NCBI GenBank assembly: GCA_038231615.1
Contig: JBBRLA010000081.1
Coordinates: 1-19,142 of the forward strand
Direction of reading: 5' to 3'
Source of the DNA: JBBRLA01 sp038231615
GTDB taxonomy: Bacteria > Myxococcota_A > Polyangia > Palsa-1104 > JAEUJZ01
DNA: 19,142 nt
Shown here: positions 1 through 8,845 of the stretch, piece by piece
Layout: every line of letters begins with the position of its first letter
How positions within the stretch are numbered: position 1 is the first letter of the stretch
Position numbers and translations under genes: made by a program
The notes under the pieces: generated by a model
What the model was told of the DNA's origin: nothing
What the model saw: the letters and a program-made list of their open reading frames with translations, nothing else
The model's database searches: none

Positions 1-438
1 CAGAAGCAGGCCCAGGATCAAGCACAAGAGCAGGAAGTGCTCTGCGTTGGCGGTGAAGCCCAACACCCGACGGCTCAGGGAGAGCAAGGCAAAGGCGGCG
101 GCGGCACACAGGGCGGCCCCGCCATCGCCATCGAATACGCGCCGCCCGAGAAAATACACGAGCGCCGTGGAGGCCAGCGAGCAGAGAAGCAGACCTTGCC
201 GGATTCCGCCGGCAGTCTGGCCGAAGATCCACAGGATCAGCGCGTACAGGGCGTGCAGGCCCGGCATCTTGGGATCGTAAGATTCGGTGTAGGGCGGTAT
301 GCCGTGAAGGATCGCACGAGCCGTGTAGGCATATTCGCCCTCGTCCCGCTCCAGGGGAATAGGCAGCAGCCGCCAGCGCAGGAGCCCAAGCACGAGTAGC
401 AGCGCCAGCAGGGGCCAAAGCGACATCAGGCGCTTCAC
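1..438 (-). CDS. GT-C family membrane glycosyltransferase (ArnT/PMT_2-like), N-terminal part, runs off the window
   Basis: This reading frame was translated by hand from the reverse strand: a GTG codon at 438 opens 146 codons that continue past base 1. Residues 5-20 form a hydrophobic first membrane segment (LWPLLALLLVLGLL). An acidic loop with Asp32-Glu33 in the context LERDEGEYAYTAR follows, then a conserved-looking stretch HGIPPYTESYDPKMPG at about 45-60, then further hydrophobic segments. A first-loop acidic pair followed by a PPY-type motif is typical of lipid-linked-sugar glycosyltransferases of the GT39/GT83 (PMT_2) type, which transfer sugars on the periplasmic side of the inner membrane. 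An in-frame ATG at 426 is an alternative start. I prefer the GTG because an extended -10 element lies exactly six bases upstream. The ATG at 446 runs into a stop after three codons. The neighbouring GT2 gene points to a shared glycan pathway. The acceptor and sugar cannot be told from this fragment. Confidence 0.8.
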   Translation of the reverse strand, partial: MKRLMSLWPLLALLLVLGLLRWRLLPIPLERDEGEYAYTARAILHGIPPYTESYDPKMPGLHALYALILWIFGQTAGGIRQGLLLCSLASTALVYFLGRRVFDGDGGAALCAAAAFALLSLSRRVLGFTANAEHFLLLCLILGLLL

Positions 439-444
439 CGGGTC

Positions 445-453
445 ATTTTACCA
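445..453 (-). promoter_or_regulatory. Extended -10 promoter element for the GT-C gene, leaderless spacing
   Basis: On the minus strand the sequence reads TGG TAAAAT, a TGn extended -10 with a 5/6 match to TATAAT. Six bases (GACCCG) then lead to the GTG start at 438. No Shine-Dalgarno sequence is present. The expected transcription start falls on or next to the start codon, so the mRNA may be leaderless. The -35 region (TTCAGC at 17-bp spacing) is weak, as is usual for extended -10 promoters. Confidence 0.5.
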
Positions 454-541
454 GAGAACCGCCAGAGGCTGAAACGTACCAACGCAGCTTCCGGTCCGCG
501 CTACGGAACATGTGAGGGACTGCCCGCACGGAGCGTATTCA

Positions 542-550
542 TGATACAAT
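542..550 (+). promoter_or_regulatory. Extended -10 promoter element for the GT2-UXS operon, leaderless spacing
   Basis: The sequence TGA TACAAT is a TGn extended -10 with a 5/6 match to TATAAT. Six bases (TGTGCA) separate it from the ATG at 557. There is no purine-rich ribosome binding site in front of that ATG. This mirrors the element of the divergent gene across the 118-bp intergenic region 439-556, so both genes look transcribed from the start codon outward. Confidence 0.5.
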
Positions 551-556
551 TGTGCA

Positions 557-1279
557 ATGCCCAAGCTGTCGATCGTAATACCGGTCTATAACGAGAGGGC
601 AACCATCACGGAGATCCTGCGGCGGGTCAAGCAGGCCCAGATCTGCGGCCTGGAGCGGGAGATCATCGTGGTGGATGATGGTTCGACCGATGGCACCAAG
701 GAAGTGCTGGCTGGTCTGGCGCACGATCCTGAGGTCCGTGTGCACTGCAAGCAAAGGAACCAGGGCAAGGGTGCGGCGCTGCGGGACGGTTTCGCCCTGG
801 CCACCGGGGACATCATCCTGGTGCAGGACGCCGACCTCGAATACGACCCGCGCGAGTATCAGCGCCTCTTGCAGCCGATCCTCGACGACGTGGCGGACGT
901 GGTGTACGGCTCGCGGTTCCTGGGCGGACCGCACCGCGTGCTCTATTATTGGCACTACGTCGCCAACATGGCGCTGACCCATCTGTCCAACGCCGTCTCT
1001 AACATCAACTTGACCGATATGGAGACCTGCTACAAGGTCTTCCGGGCCCCGATCATCAAGAGCCTGATCCTCGCGAGCGATCGATTCGGCTTTGATCCCG
1101 AGGTGACCGTCAAGCTGGCCCGTCTGGGCTGTCGCATGTACGAGGTCCCAGTCTCGTACTATGGACGTACCTACGAGGAAGGCAAAAAGATCGGCTGGAA
1201 GGACGGGGTACAGGCCCTGACCACCATCCTCCGTTTCGGCCTCATCGATCGGGTGCTGGGCCGCCCGGTGACGTGCTAA
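557..1279 (+). CDS. Family 2 glycosyltransferase, DPM1-like (polyprenyl-phosphate sugar synthase type)
   Basis: This 240-residue GT-A fold enzyme probably transfers a sugar from a nucleotide donor to a polyprenyl phosphate or similar lipid at the cytoplasmic face of the membrane. It opens with the family signature LSIVIPVYNE (4-13), followed by the nucleotide-binding VVDDGSTDGT (38-47), the GKGAALRDGF helix (about 70-79) and the metal-binding QDADLEYDP (90-98). The later DMETCYKVFR segment and the FGFDPEVTVKLA segment are typical of the dolichol-phosphate-mannose-synthase-like subgroup. There is no C-terminal membrane anchor, as in soluble DPM1-type enzymes. It lies 30 bases upstream of the UDP-glucuronate decarboxylase on the same strand and is divergent from the GT-C gene, which could use its lipid-linked product. 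The donor sugar is not determined by these motifs. ATG 557 is the only start consistent with the conserved N-terminus. Confidence 0.9.
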   Translation: MPKLSIVIPVYNERATITEILRRVKQAQICGLEREIIVVDDGSTDGTKEVLAGLAHDPEVRVHCKQRNQGKGAALRDGFALATGDIILVQDADLEYDPREYQRLLQPILDDVADVVYGSRFLGGPHRVLYYWHYVANMALTHLSNAVSNINLTDMETCYKVFRAPIIKSLILASDRFGFDPEVTVKLARLGCRMYEVPVSYYGRTYEEGKKIGWKDGVQALTTILRFGLIDRVLGRPVTC

Positions 1280-1309
1280 ATCTCTGCCAGGCAAAGAACC
1301 ATCGGCTTC

Positions 1310-2254
1310 ATGGCAAAACGAGTGCTAGTGACGGGCGGCGCCGGCTTCCTCGGCTCCCATCTGTGCGAGCGGTTGGTGAGCGATGGTGTGGATGTCATCT
1401 GTCTGGACAATTTTTTCACCGGCCGCCGCGAGAACGTCGACCGGCTGCTGGACAACCCCCGCTTCGAGCTGATGCGCCACGATGTCACCGAGGCGATGAC
1501 GCTGGAAGTGGACGAGATCTACCACCTGGCCTGTCCGGCCTCGCCGGTCCACTACCAGCGCAACCCGGTGCGCACCATCCGCACCGGCGTGCTGGGCACG
1601 ATGAACATGCTGGACGTGGCCCGCGACGCCCACGCGCGCATCCTGATTGCCTCGACCAGCGAGGTCTACGGCGATCCGGAGGTACACCCACAGCCGGAGC
1701 ACTACTGGGGCCATGTGAACCCGATCGGGTCGCGTGCCTGCTATGACGAATCGAAGCGTTGCGCCGAGGCGGTGGCCGTCAGCTACGCACGACAGCACGG
1801 CGTCCAGGTACGCATCGCTCGCATTTTCAACACCTATGGACCGCGACTGGCCCTGGATGACGGCCGGGTGATCTCGAACTTTATCGTGCAGGCGCTCCGC
1901 GGCGAACCCATCACTCTTTATGGCACCGGCCAGCAGACGCGGTCTTTCTGTTATGTCTCGGACCTGATCGACGGCCTGGTGGCGATGATGGCCTCGGACT
2001 GCAACGCCCAGCCGATCAACCTGGGCAACCCGGGAGAGTTCACCATCGCCGATCTGGCGCACAGGGTCTTGCAACTGACCGGGTCCGCCTCCAAGATCAT
2101 CTATCGGGATTTGCCCGAAGACGATCCGCGGCAGCGCCAGCCGGATATCACGCGGGCGAAAAAACTCCTTGGCTGGCAGCCGACCGTGGTCCTGGAAGAG
2201 GGCCTGAAGCGCACCATCGAGTACTTCCGCACCTGCCTGGCGAAAAAACGATAA
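1310..2254 (+). CDS. UDP-glucuronate decarboxylase (UDP-xylose synthase), SDR family
   Basis: This enzyme is predicted to convert UDP-glucuronate to UDP-xylose with bound NAD+, in the cytosol. The 314-residue extended SDR has the dinucleotide-binding GGAGFLG at 9-15, the signature NFFTGRRENV (34-43), LACPASPVHYQRNPV (73-87) and the catalytic segment STSEVYGDPEVHPQ (115-128). Tyr145 and Lys149 in CYDESK form the YxxxK pair. RIFNTYGPR (171-179) and SFCYVSDLIDG (212-222) follow. The CPASP and EVYGDPxxHPQ blocks separate UXS enzymes from dTDP-glucose dehydratases and GalE. Length matches bacterial UXS. It follows the GT2 gene by 30 bases and probably shares its transcript. Its stop codon lies 2 bases from the stop of the convergent aldehyde dehydrogenase gene. 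A UDP-apiose/xylose-type or other UDP-uronate decarboxylating variant cannot be excluded. Confidence 0.9.
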   Translation: MAKRVLVTGGAGFLGSHLCERLVSDGVDVICLDNFFTGRRENVDRLLDNPRFELMRHDVTEAMTLEVDEIYHLACPASPVHYQRNPVRTIRTGVLGTMNMLDVARDAHARILIASTSEVYGDPEVHPQPEHYWGHVNPIGSRACYDESKRCAEAVAVSYARQHGVQVRIARIFNTYGPRLALDDGRVISNFIVQALRGEPITLYGTGQQTRSFCYVSDLIDGLVAMMASDCNAQPINLGNPGEFTIADLAHRVLQLTGSASKIIYRDLPEDDPRQRQPDITRAKKLLGWQPTVVLEEGLKRTIEYFRTCLAKKR

Positions 2255-2256
2255 GA

Positions 2257-4026
2257 TCAGCGTAGCGAAAGGGACATCAGGTCGCGGGCGGCGCGACCCA
2301 AAGCCCTGGCTCGGGTCAAAAGACCGCCGAGGCCGCCGTCGGCATAGAGCAGGTCCACGGCGCTGAAGAGCAGATCCTTGGTCTCCTTTTTCACCGGGTA
2401 AATCGGCACCCCGGAGTGGAAGAATCCAGCGAAAAGGGGGCGCTCCGAAAGGACCGCCTTCTCGTTGCAGCAGGCGCGCAGGCCCTCCTTGCCGTTGATG
2501 CGGCCAAAGCCGGAGCTGCCCACGCCGCCGAAGGGCAAGGCGCCGGCCATGTAGGCCAGCCCGTAGTCGTTGACCACGGTCATGCCGGCACGGATGCCGG
2601 CGGCGATGCGCTCGGCGCGGCGGAGGTCCTTGGTGAACACGCTGGAGCCCAGGCCGTAGGGGCAGTCGTTGGCCAGGCGAACCGCCTCTTCCTCGCTGTT
2701 CTCACCCGGTGGCACGCGAATGATGGTCATCACCGGGCCGAAGGTCTCCTCCTGGGTAATGAGCATGCGGTGGTCCACGTTGACCAGGAGGGTCGGCTCG
2801 TAGAACTGTCCGGAAAGGCTGGCGTTGCGCTTTCCGCCGCACAATACCCGCGCCCCCTTGGCGACGGCATCGTCCACCAGGCGCTGGAGGATGTCGAGCT
2901 GCCTGGGCATGGTCATGGCGCCCACGTCGTAGGTGCCGGACTCGGCGGAAAGCGGCGGGCCCTGTCGCAGGGCCAGGGCCCTGTCGCGCACTTTTTCCAC
3001 GAAGCGGTCATAGATGCCGTCGAAGACGTAGATGCGCTCCGCGGCGACGCACATCTGCCCGCAGGCAGTGAACACCCCCACCATCGCCGAGGACACGGCC
3101 TGGTCCAGGTCGGCGTCGTCGCAGATGATCATAGGGTCTTTGCCACCCAGTTCCAGTACCACCGGGGTCAGGGTCTGCGAGGCGGCGGCCATGACCATTT
3201 TGCCGGTCTCCGGGGAGCCGGTGAAGAACACCTTGTCCACCCCCGAGGTCACCAGGGCGGACCCGGTCTCGCCGGCCCCGGTGATGATCTGGACCAGGTC
3301 GGGGTCGTGGCCGGTGTCGCGCAGGACCTCTGCGAACATGCGGGAGAAGCCGACGGCGGAGTGGGAGGTCCATTCGGAGACCTTGACCACGACGGCGTTG
3401 CCGGCGAAGAGGGCCGGGATGACCGGGCAGAAAATGTTGTGGAAGGGGAAGTTCCACGGGCACAGGACGCCGATGACGCCCAGGGGGTGATATTCGACGC
3501 GGGCGCTTTTGTGCAGGAAGATGCCGGGGCTGCGGCGCTCGGGGGACAGGTCGCGTTCGCCGTTTTTGATGGTGTAGCGCAGCTTCTCGCAAACGGGAAA
3601 GAGTTCGCCCATGGCGGCATCCAGGAGGGTCTTGCCGGAATCCAGGGCGGCGGCATGGCAGATCTGCTGCTTGCGGTCGAGGATGTGATCGAGGAGGGCG
3701 CGCAAGACCCGGCGGCGTTCGGCGAAGGAAGTGCGGCCCCAGGCGGCCTGCGCGGCACGGGCGCGGTGGACGCGGGCGACGACCTCTTCGCGGGTGAGGG
3801 CGATCACGTCGCCGAGGCGCTCGCCGGTGGCCGGGTCGCGGCACTCGATGGTGCGGGGCGCAGCGGAATTGCGCGGACTGCCAGAATCACCAGGACTCCC
3901 GGAGCCGCCGGAATCCCGCGCCGCACCGGATTCGCGGGAATCGCTTCCGGGGCCCGCCGGAATCGGGCCCTTTGGGCTGTGAACGTCGCGGTGGCTCTCG
4001 TCGTGGCGGATGCTCTTGTGAGGCAT
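2257..4026 (-). CDS. NAD(P)-dependent aldehyde dehydrogenase with a low-complexity N-terminal extension
   Basis: The protein has 589 residues, of which the family-like part begins near residue 58 (TIECRDPATGERLGD). It is predicted to oxidise an aldehyde to the carboxylate with NAD(P)+. Visible catalytic features are Asn192 in CPWNFPFH, the cofactor-binding Lys215 in VVVKVSEWT, the FFTGSPETGK loop (267-276), the general base Glu292 in LELGGKDP and the nucleophile Cys326 in CGQMCVAAER. The motif EETFGPVMTIIRV occurs later. The first 57 residues are rich in Gly, Ser, Pro, Asp and Arg (for example SGGSGSPGDSGSP) and are not part of the ALDH fold. GGAG at 4037-4034 lies seven bases before ATG 4026 and supports that start, so the extension is probably translated. 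The C-terminal about 60 residues after the NEKAVLSERP motif are like those of class-3/succinate-semialdehyde-type relatives. The substrate is unknown. The gene stands alone, divergent from a lipoprotein hydrolase. Confidence 0.92.
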   Translation of the reverse strand: MPHKSIRHDESHRDVHSPKGPIPAGPGSDSRESGAARDSGGSGSPGDSGSPRNSAAPRTIECRDPATGERLGDVIALTREEVVARVHRARAAQAAWGRTSFAERRRVLRALLDHILDRKQQICHAAALDSGKTLLDAAMGELFPVCEKLRYTIKNGERDLSPERRSPGIFLHKSARVEYHPLGVIGVLCPWNFPFHNIFCPVIPALFAGNAVVVKVSEWTSHSAVGFSRMFAEVLRDTGHDPDLVQIITGAGETGSALVTSGVDKVFFTGSPETGKMVMAAASQTLTPVVLELGGKDPMIICDDADLDQAVSSAMVGVFTACGQMCVAAERIYVFDGIYDRFVEKVRDRALALRQGPPLSAESGTYDVGAMTMPRQLDILQRLVDDAVAKGARVLCGGKRNASLSGQFYEPTLLVNVDHRMLITQEETFGPVMTIIRVPPGENSEEEAVRLANDCPYGLGSSVFTKDLRRAERIAAGIRAGMTVVNDYGLAYMAGALPFGGVGSSGFGRINGKEGLRACCNEKAVLSERPLFAGFFHSGVPIYPVKKETKDLLFSAVDLLYADGGLGGLLTRARALGRAARDLMSLSLR

Positions 4027-4033
4027 GGTCGGT

Positions 4034-4037
4034 CTCC
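4034..4037 (-). promoter_or_regulatory. Ribosome binding site of the aldehyde dehydrogenase gene
   Basis: GGAG on the minus strand sits seven bases upstream of ATG 4026. It decides for the upstream start that includes the disordered N-terminal extension rather than an internal one. Confidence 0.6.
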
Positions 4038-4148
4038 GTCAAAGGGAGCCTTTTATACCACGGGATGGCAGGATGGGCACCCGCGACACCCGGGGAGCTT
4101 TCCGGTTGCGAGCGCGAGCGTTGCCGTTCACACTGTTTAGCTGCCTTC

Positions 4149-5003
4149 ATGCGATCTCTGCGCTCGTTCAGTACCTGGTTGGTGCCGCCGGCCCTGCTTC
4201 TTTTGGGTTGTCCTGTGCCGCTGCGGACGGCGTGCCCGGCCTGCGTCGAGCTGCGACAGGATCGGGCGCCGCTGTTCCGGGAGGGGGTGCGGCGGGTGTA
4301 TGTGGTGGTGCCCGGGATCCTCGGCTATGGCTGGGAATGGGACGGGGCGCAGGCGGCATTTTCTCGGGACCCGGCGGGGCAGACGCTGGTGGTGGACTGG
4401 GACCCATGGCAAAGTCTGGCGCGGGGCGGGGCACGGGTGCGGGGCGCGATGTCGGGGCTGCTCTCGCGGCTGCCGCCGGGGGTCGAGGGGGTGACGGTAT
4501 TGGCCCACTCGGCGGGGGGCATGGTGGCGGTGCTGGCGGCGGCGGCGTTGGTGGTCCCGGCGGGGGTGACGGTACAGGTGATCGCCATCGGGACGCCCTT
4601 TGCGGGGACGCACCTGGACATCCTCACCTATGAGGGATCACTGCACGCGCCCACGCCCATCGCCATCGGCGGCACGTTCCCTGGATGGCCGACTCCGGCC
4701 AGGGGGGTGGTGCTGACGGTGTACCCGACCCGAGGCGCGGAAGACCCGGTGATGCGGCCGCGGATGGGGCATGACCCGGCGGACCCGCGGGTACTGCCCC
4801 CGGGGACGCGGGTGTGTGCGCTGCCGGAGGCGCTTTACCAAGGGCGCGACGGGCACAACACCGCGGTGGCCTGGGTGGCCGAGCAACTGGTGGGGGCGGC
4901 GGACTTTGCCGGGGGCGGAGCACCGTTGGCCGGTAGCGCGCAGGGGGTACGCTCAGGGGAAGCTTGTGTGCGGGTGGCTTCGCTGGCCGGACGGCTGCGG
5001 TAG
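4149..5003 (+). CDS. Alpha/beta-hydrolase lipoprotein (lipase/acyltransferase-like)
   Basis: The frame is open from 3972, but ATG 4149 gives a protein of 284 residues starting with a classical lipoprotein signal: basic MRSLRSF, a hydrophobic core, and a lipobox LLLG-Cys at about residue 20. The mature protein should be anchored in the membrane and face the periplasm or surface. VYVVVPGILGYGWEWDG near residue 50 is the strand-loop that usually forms the oxyanion hole. LAHSAGGMVAVLAA holds the nucleophile Ser in a GxSxG-like elbow (AHSAG). IAIGTPFAGTH and a C-terminal GRDGHNTAVAWV follow, the last giving a likely catalytic His. The overall plan resembles PGAP1-like or triacylglycerol-lipase-like serine hydrolases. 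The substrate cannot be inferred. The last 51 bases overlap the 3' end of the convergent membrane-protein gene. No clear Shine-Dalgarno sequence precedes ATG 4149. Confidence 0.8.
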   Translation: MRSLRSFSTWLVPPALLLLGCPVPLRTACPACVELRQDRAPLFREGVRRVYVVVPGILGYGWEWDGAQAAFSRDPAGQTLVVDWDPWQSLARGGARVRGAMSGLLSRLPPGVEGVTVLAHSAGGMVAVLAAAALVVPAGVTVQVIAIGTPFAGTHLDILTYEGSLHAPTPIAIGGTFPGWPTPARGVVLTVYPTRGAEDPVMRPRMGHDPADPRVLPPGTRVCALPEALYQGRDGHNTAVAWVAEQLVGAADFAGGGAPLAGSAQGVRSGEACVRVASLAGRLR

Positions 5004-5539
5004 CCGGGCCGGGGTGAGCCAGAACGGGTCCAGGGCCACATGCAGGATGCCGACGACCACGCCGGGGAGAAGGATGGTCCAGCCGAGGGCGGCGAACCAC
5101 GGGGGCCGGGCCGACAAGGCGGTCGCGCTCAGTCGGTAGGCAGCGGTGTCCGCGAGAAAGAGCGGTACGGAGGACCCAAAGCGGAGGCCGCTCATGAGGA
5201 AATGCATGGCGTATTCGGTGGGGAAAAGGCCGCCCAGGTCGGCGCGGCTCTGCTTTTCGCTGAAGACGTCCGCGAATTCGAGGAGGACGGTGGCCAGGAA
5301 AAGGAGCAGCGCCAGCCACAGCCAGCCCCCCTGGGACCGGCGGCAGATAAGCAGGTAGGTCAGCAGCGGGAAGAGCAGCGCGGCGGCGGTATGCAGGCGA
5401 TGCTCGACCCGGGAGGCCGGGCGCCGGTGCAGGCGGTAGCGATAGAGGTGAAAGTAGAGGCCGTCGGTGGAGGCGACAAGGGCGAAGACGACCAGCAGGG
5501 CGGCGACGATGGGCAGGGTCAGCGGGGATTCGGGGGCGA

Positions 5540-5543
<4 letters not shown>
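4953..5543 (-). CDS. Multipass integral membrane protein of unknown function
   Basis: I do not recognise a named family. The 196-residue protein has about four or five hydrophobic segments, roughly at 8-30 (IVAALLVVFALVASTDGLYF), 50-66 (HTAAALLFPLLTYLLI), 73-92 (GWLWLALLLFLATVLLEFAD), 125-140 and 150-178 (ALGWTILLPGVVVGILHVAL). Between the first two lies a charged, His-rich stretch DGLYFHLYRYRLHRRP followed by RVEHRLHT. Clustered His and Arg at a membrane edge could bind a metal or haem, but this is inference only. Its ATG overlaps the TGA of the upstream sigma-54 activator in the arrangement ATGA, so the two are probably translationally coupled. The 3' end overlaps the convergent hydrolase gene. 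The coupling suggests a role as sensor, partner or target of the regulator. Confidence 0.8.
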
Positions 5544-7291
<1,748 letters not shown>

Positions 7292-7450
7292 GGCCCCTCA
7301 AACTACCACAGTGGCCAATGCGACAACACACGACAACACGAGCCGGGCCACTCGCACTTCCCCCTCGCGAGGCACGCTCGCTCGCTCACCGTGGAACGAA
7401 GAGTCAGCGCGGTTGACGCGGAGTGGAGAAAAAGACGAAGATAGAAGAGC

Positions 7451-8809
7451 ATGGCTCTCGCTGTGAACTCGGCCTCGCAGGGCAAGCTGCTGACGGACAT
7501 CTTCTGCCGCTGCATTGAACTCAGCCGGGCGGCGACGCAATTGCCGGAGCCGCAGCGGAGGACGATCGTCGAGCCGCTGATCATTCAGCACCTGCGCGAG
7601 ACAAGCCTGGACCTGAACGCCGTCTGGACCGCGTTGCTCCACGAGCCCGGGGTGACCGAGCGGGCCCTGGCCTCGGCCGCCGCCGCTCTGGAGGACCTGG
7701 CACCGCTCTTGCGACTGACGATGACGCCGGTGCTGCGGCTGCAAAAGCTGACTGTACAGCAGCGGCAGGCACTGCTGAAGGAGTGCCCGATCGGCCGGAC
7801 CGAGGTGGAGCGGATGATGCGCCACGCCCGCATCGAGGAGTCGCTCTCCGGGGTGCGCATCTCAAAGCCGTCCTTCCAGCCGAACACGGTGCAGCCCTAC
7901 GCGCCTCCGCTGGAGGCGCTGCGCAGCGAAGGGGGGATGCCACAGGTGGTGCGCGATGCGGATCGCCGGGCGACGACGACGACAGCAGCAGCAGCAGCAG
8001 CAATGCGGCTGAGCGAGGCGCTGCAGATCGTGCCCAGGGTGGCGGCGATCTCCGGCGTGATCGGGCGGGGCGAGTCGGTGTCCTCGATGGACGGGCAGCA
8101 GACGGGATCGATGGGCTCCAGCCAGCCGCGGCTTTTGGCCATCCCCGGGGGCAAGCTTTCGCCGGCCCCGATGCCGCAGCTGGACGAGAAGAAAGAGGCC
8201 CAGCACGAGGGCCCGGAGGAGCCGAGCCTTTCGGGGAGTGGCGACGGAGAAAAAGAGTCTCGCATCAAGGCCGCGCGGTCGCTCTTGCAGCAGGCGCACG
8301 CGGAGATGCTGGCGGACGCGGTGCGCTCGCGGCCCGGCGTCTCGGGGCTGGGGCAGGACCCCAACCGGGGCACGACCGGCGCCAGGAACAAGGCGCGAGA
8401 CACCCGGGTGCAGAAGAAGCGCCGGGGGCGGGCGATTTTCGGGCTCCTCTTGGCGCTGCTGGTCATCGCAGCGGCGGGCGGCGGGGCCTACCTGTTTCTG
8501 CTCAACGGCAACGAGAGCGTCGACGCCGGCAAGATCACCGCGCTGGGGCTTGAAGACGTGCGCAAGTCGGAGGACCGGCTGCAAGGGGTCATCGCCGATC
8601 CCCGCTGGGCGAAGATGGACAGCGAGGCGCGAAAGCAGGCGGTCACCGAGGCCTTCAAGCAGGCGGGCCGCTGGAAGATCCACCTTCTGGTCCTGTCCAC
8701 CAAAGAGGGCACGATGCAGGCGCAAGTCAACGACGAGGGACCGAACGGGACGCTCACGGTCCTTCTGCCCAACGTGCCCAAGCAAAATGCCCCCGCTCCC
8801 CATCCGTAG
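7451..8809 (+). CDS. Single-pass membrane protein of unknown function
   Basis: I do not recognise the family. The 452-residue protein has a helical, Leu-rich N-terminal region (about 10-135) and then a long low-complexity middle with a (Thr)4(Ala)6 run near 175-184. A charged stretch follows (DEKKEAQHEGPEE, about 245-257), then a basic cluster RVQKKRRGR (319-327) immediately before one transmembrane helix (about 329-351, IFGLLLALLVIAAAGGGAYLF). About 100 residues follow the helix (EDVRKSEDRLQGVIADPRWAKMD and onward). By the positive-inside rule the N-terminal 325 residues are cytoplasmic and the C-terminal part periplasmic. It is divergent from the sigma-54 activator across 159 bp and may be its regulatory neighbour. 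It precedes the DUF2723 gene by about 36 bases on the same strand. ATG 7451 is preceded only by a weak purine stretch. Confidence 0.75.
   Translation: MALAVNSASQGKLLTDIFCRCIELSRAATQLPEPQRRTIVEPLIIQHLRETSLDLNAVWTALLHEPGVTERALASAAAALEDLAPLLRLTMTPVLRLQKLTVQQRQALLKECPIGRTEVERMMRHARIEESLSGVRISKPSFQPNTVQPYAPPLEALRSEGGMPQVVRDADRRATTTTAAAAAAMRLSEALQIVPRVAAISGVIGRGESVSSMDGQQTGSMGSSQPRLLAIPGGKLSPAPMPQLDEKKEAQHEGPEEPSLSGSGDGEKESRIKAARSLLQQAHAEMLADAVRSRPGVSGLGQDPNRGTTGARNKARDTRVQKKRRGRAIFGLLLALLVIAAAGGGAYLFLLNGNESVDAGKITALGLEDVRKSEDRLQGVIADPRWAKMDSEARKQAVTEAFKQAGRWKIHLLVLSTKEGTMQAQVNDEGPNGTLTVLLPNVPKQNAPAPHP
7971..8000 (+). repeat. Trinucleotide microsatellite (CGA)4(CAG)6 inside a coding region
   Basis: Four CGA units (7971-7982) are followed directly by six CAG units (7983-8000). 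In the reading frame of the membrane protein they encode four Thr and six Ala. Changes in copy number would keep the frame and only lengthen the linker. Confidence 0.85.
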
Positions 8810-8831
8810 GGCCGGGCACCCTGCCCGATCT

Positions 8832-8835
8832 GGAG
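8832..8835 (+). promoter_or_regulatory. Ribosome binding site favouring ATG 8846 for the DUF2723 gene
   Basis: GGAG lies ten bases before ATG 8846 but only one base before the in-frame GTG at 8837. The spacing therefore favours the ATG, shortening the protein by three residues relative to the longest frame. Confidence 0.45.
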
Positions 8836-8845
8836 CGTGCGGTGG

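Noticed and set aside
2416..4140. A 574-codon open frame on the plus strand
   Set aside because: It mirrors the aldehyde dehydrogenase, which has complete catalytic motifs. The mirror protein is Gly/Ala/His-rich without recognisable features.
8812..8826. Small hairpin CGGGC-ACCCT-GCCCG after the unknown membrane protein as a terminator
   Set aside because: The stem is only five bases with no T-run, and the next gene starts 20 bases later on the same strand, so termination there is unlikely.
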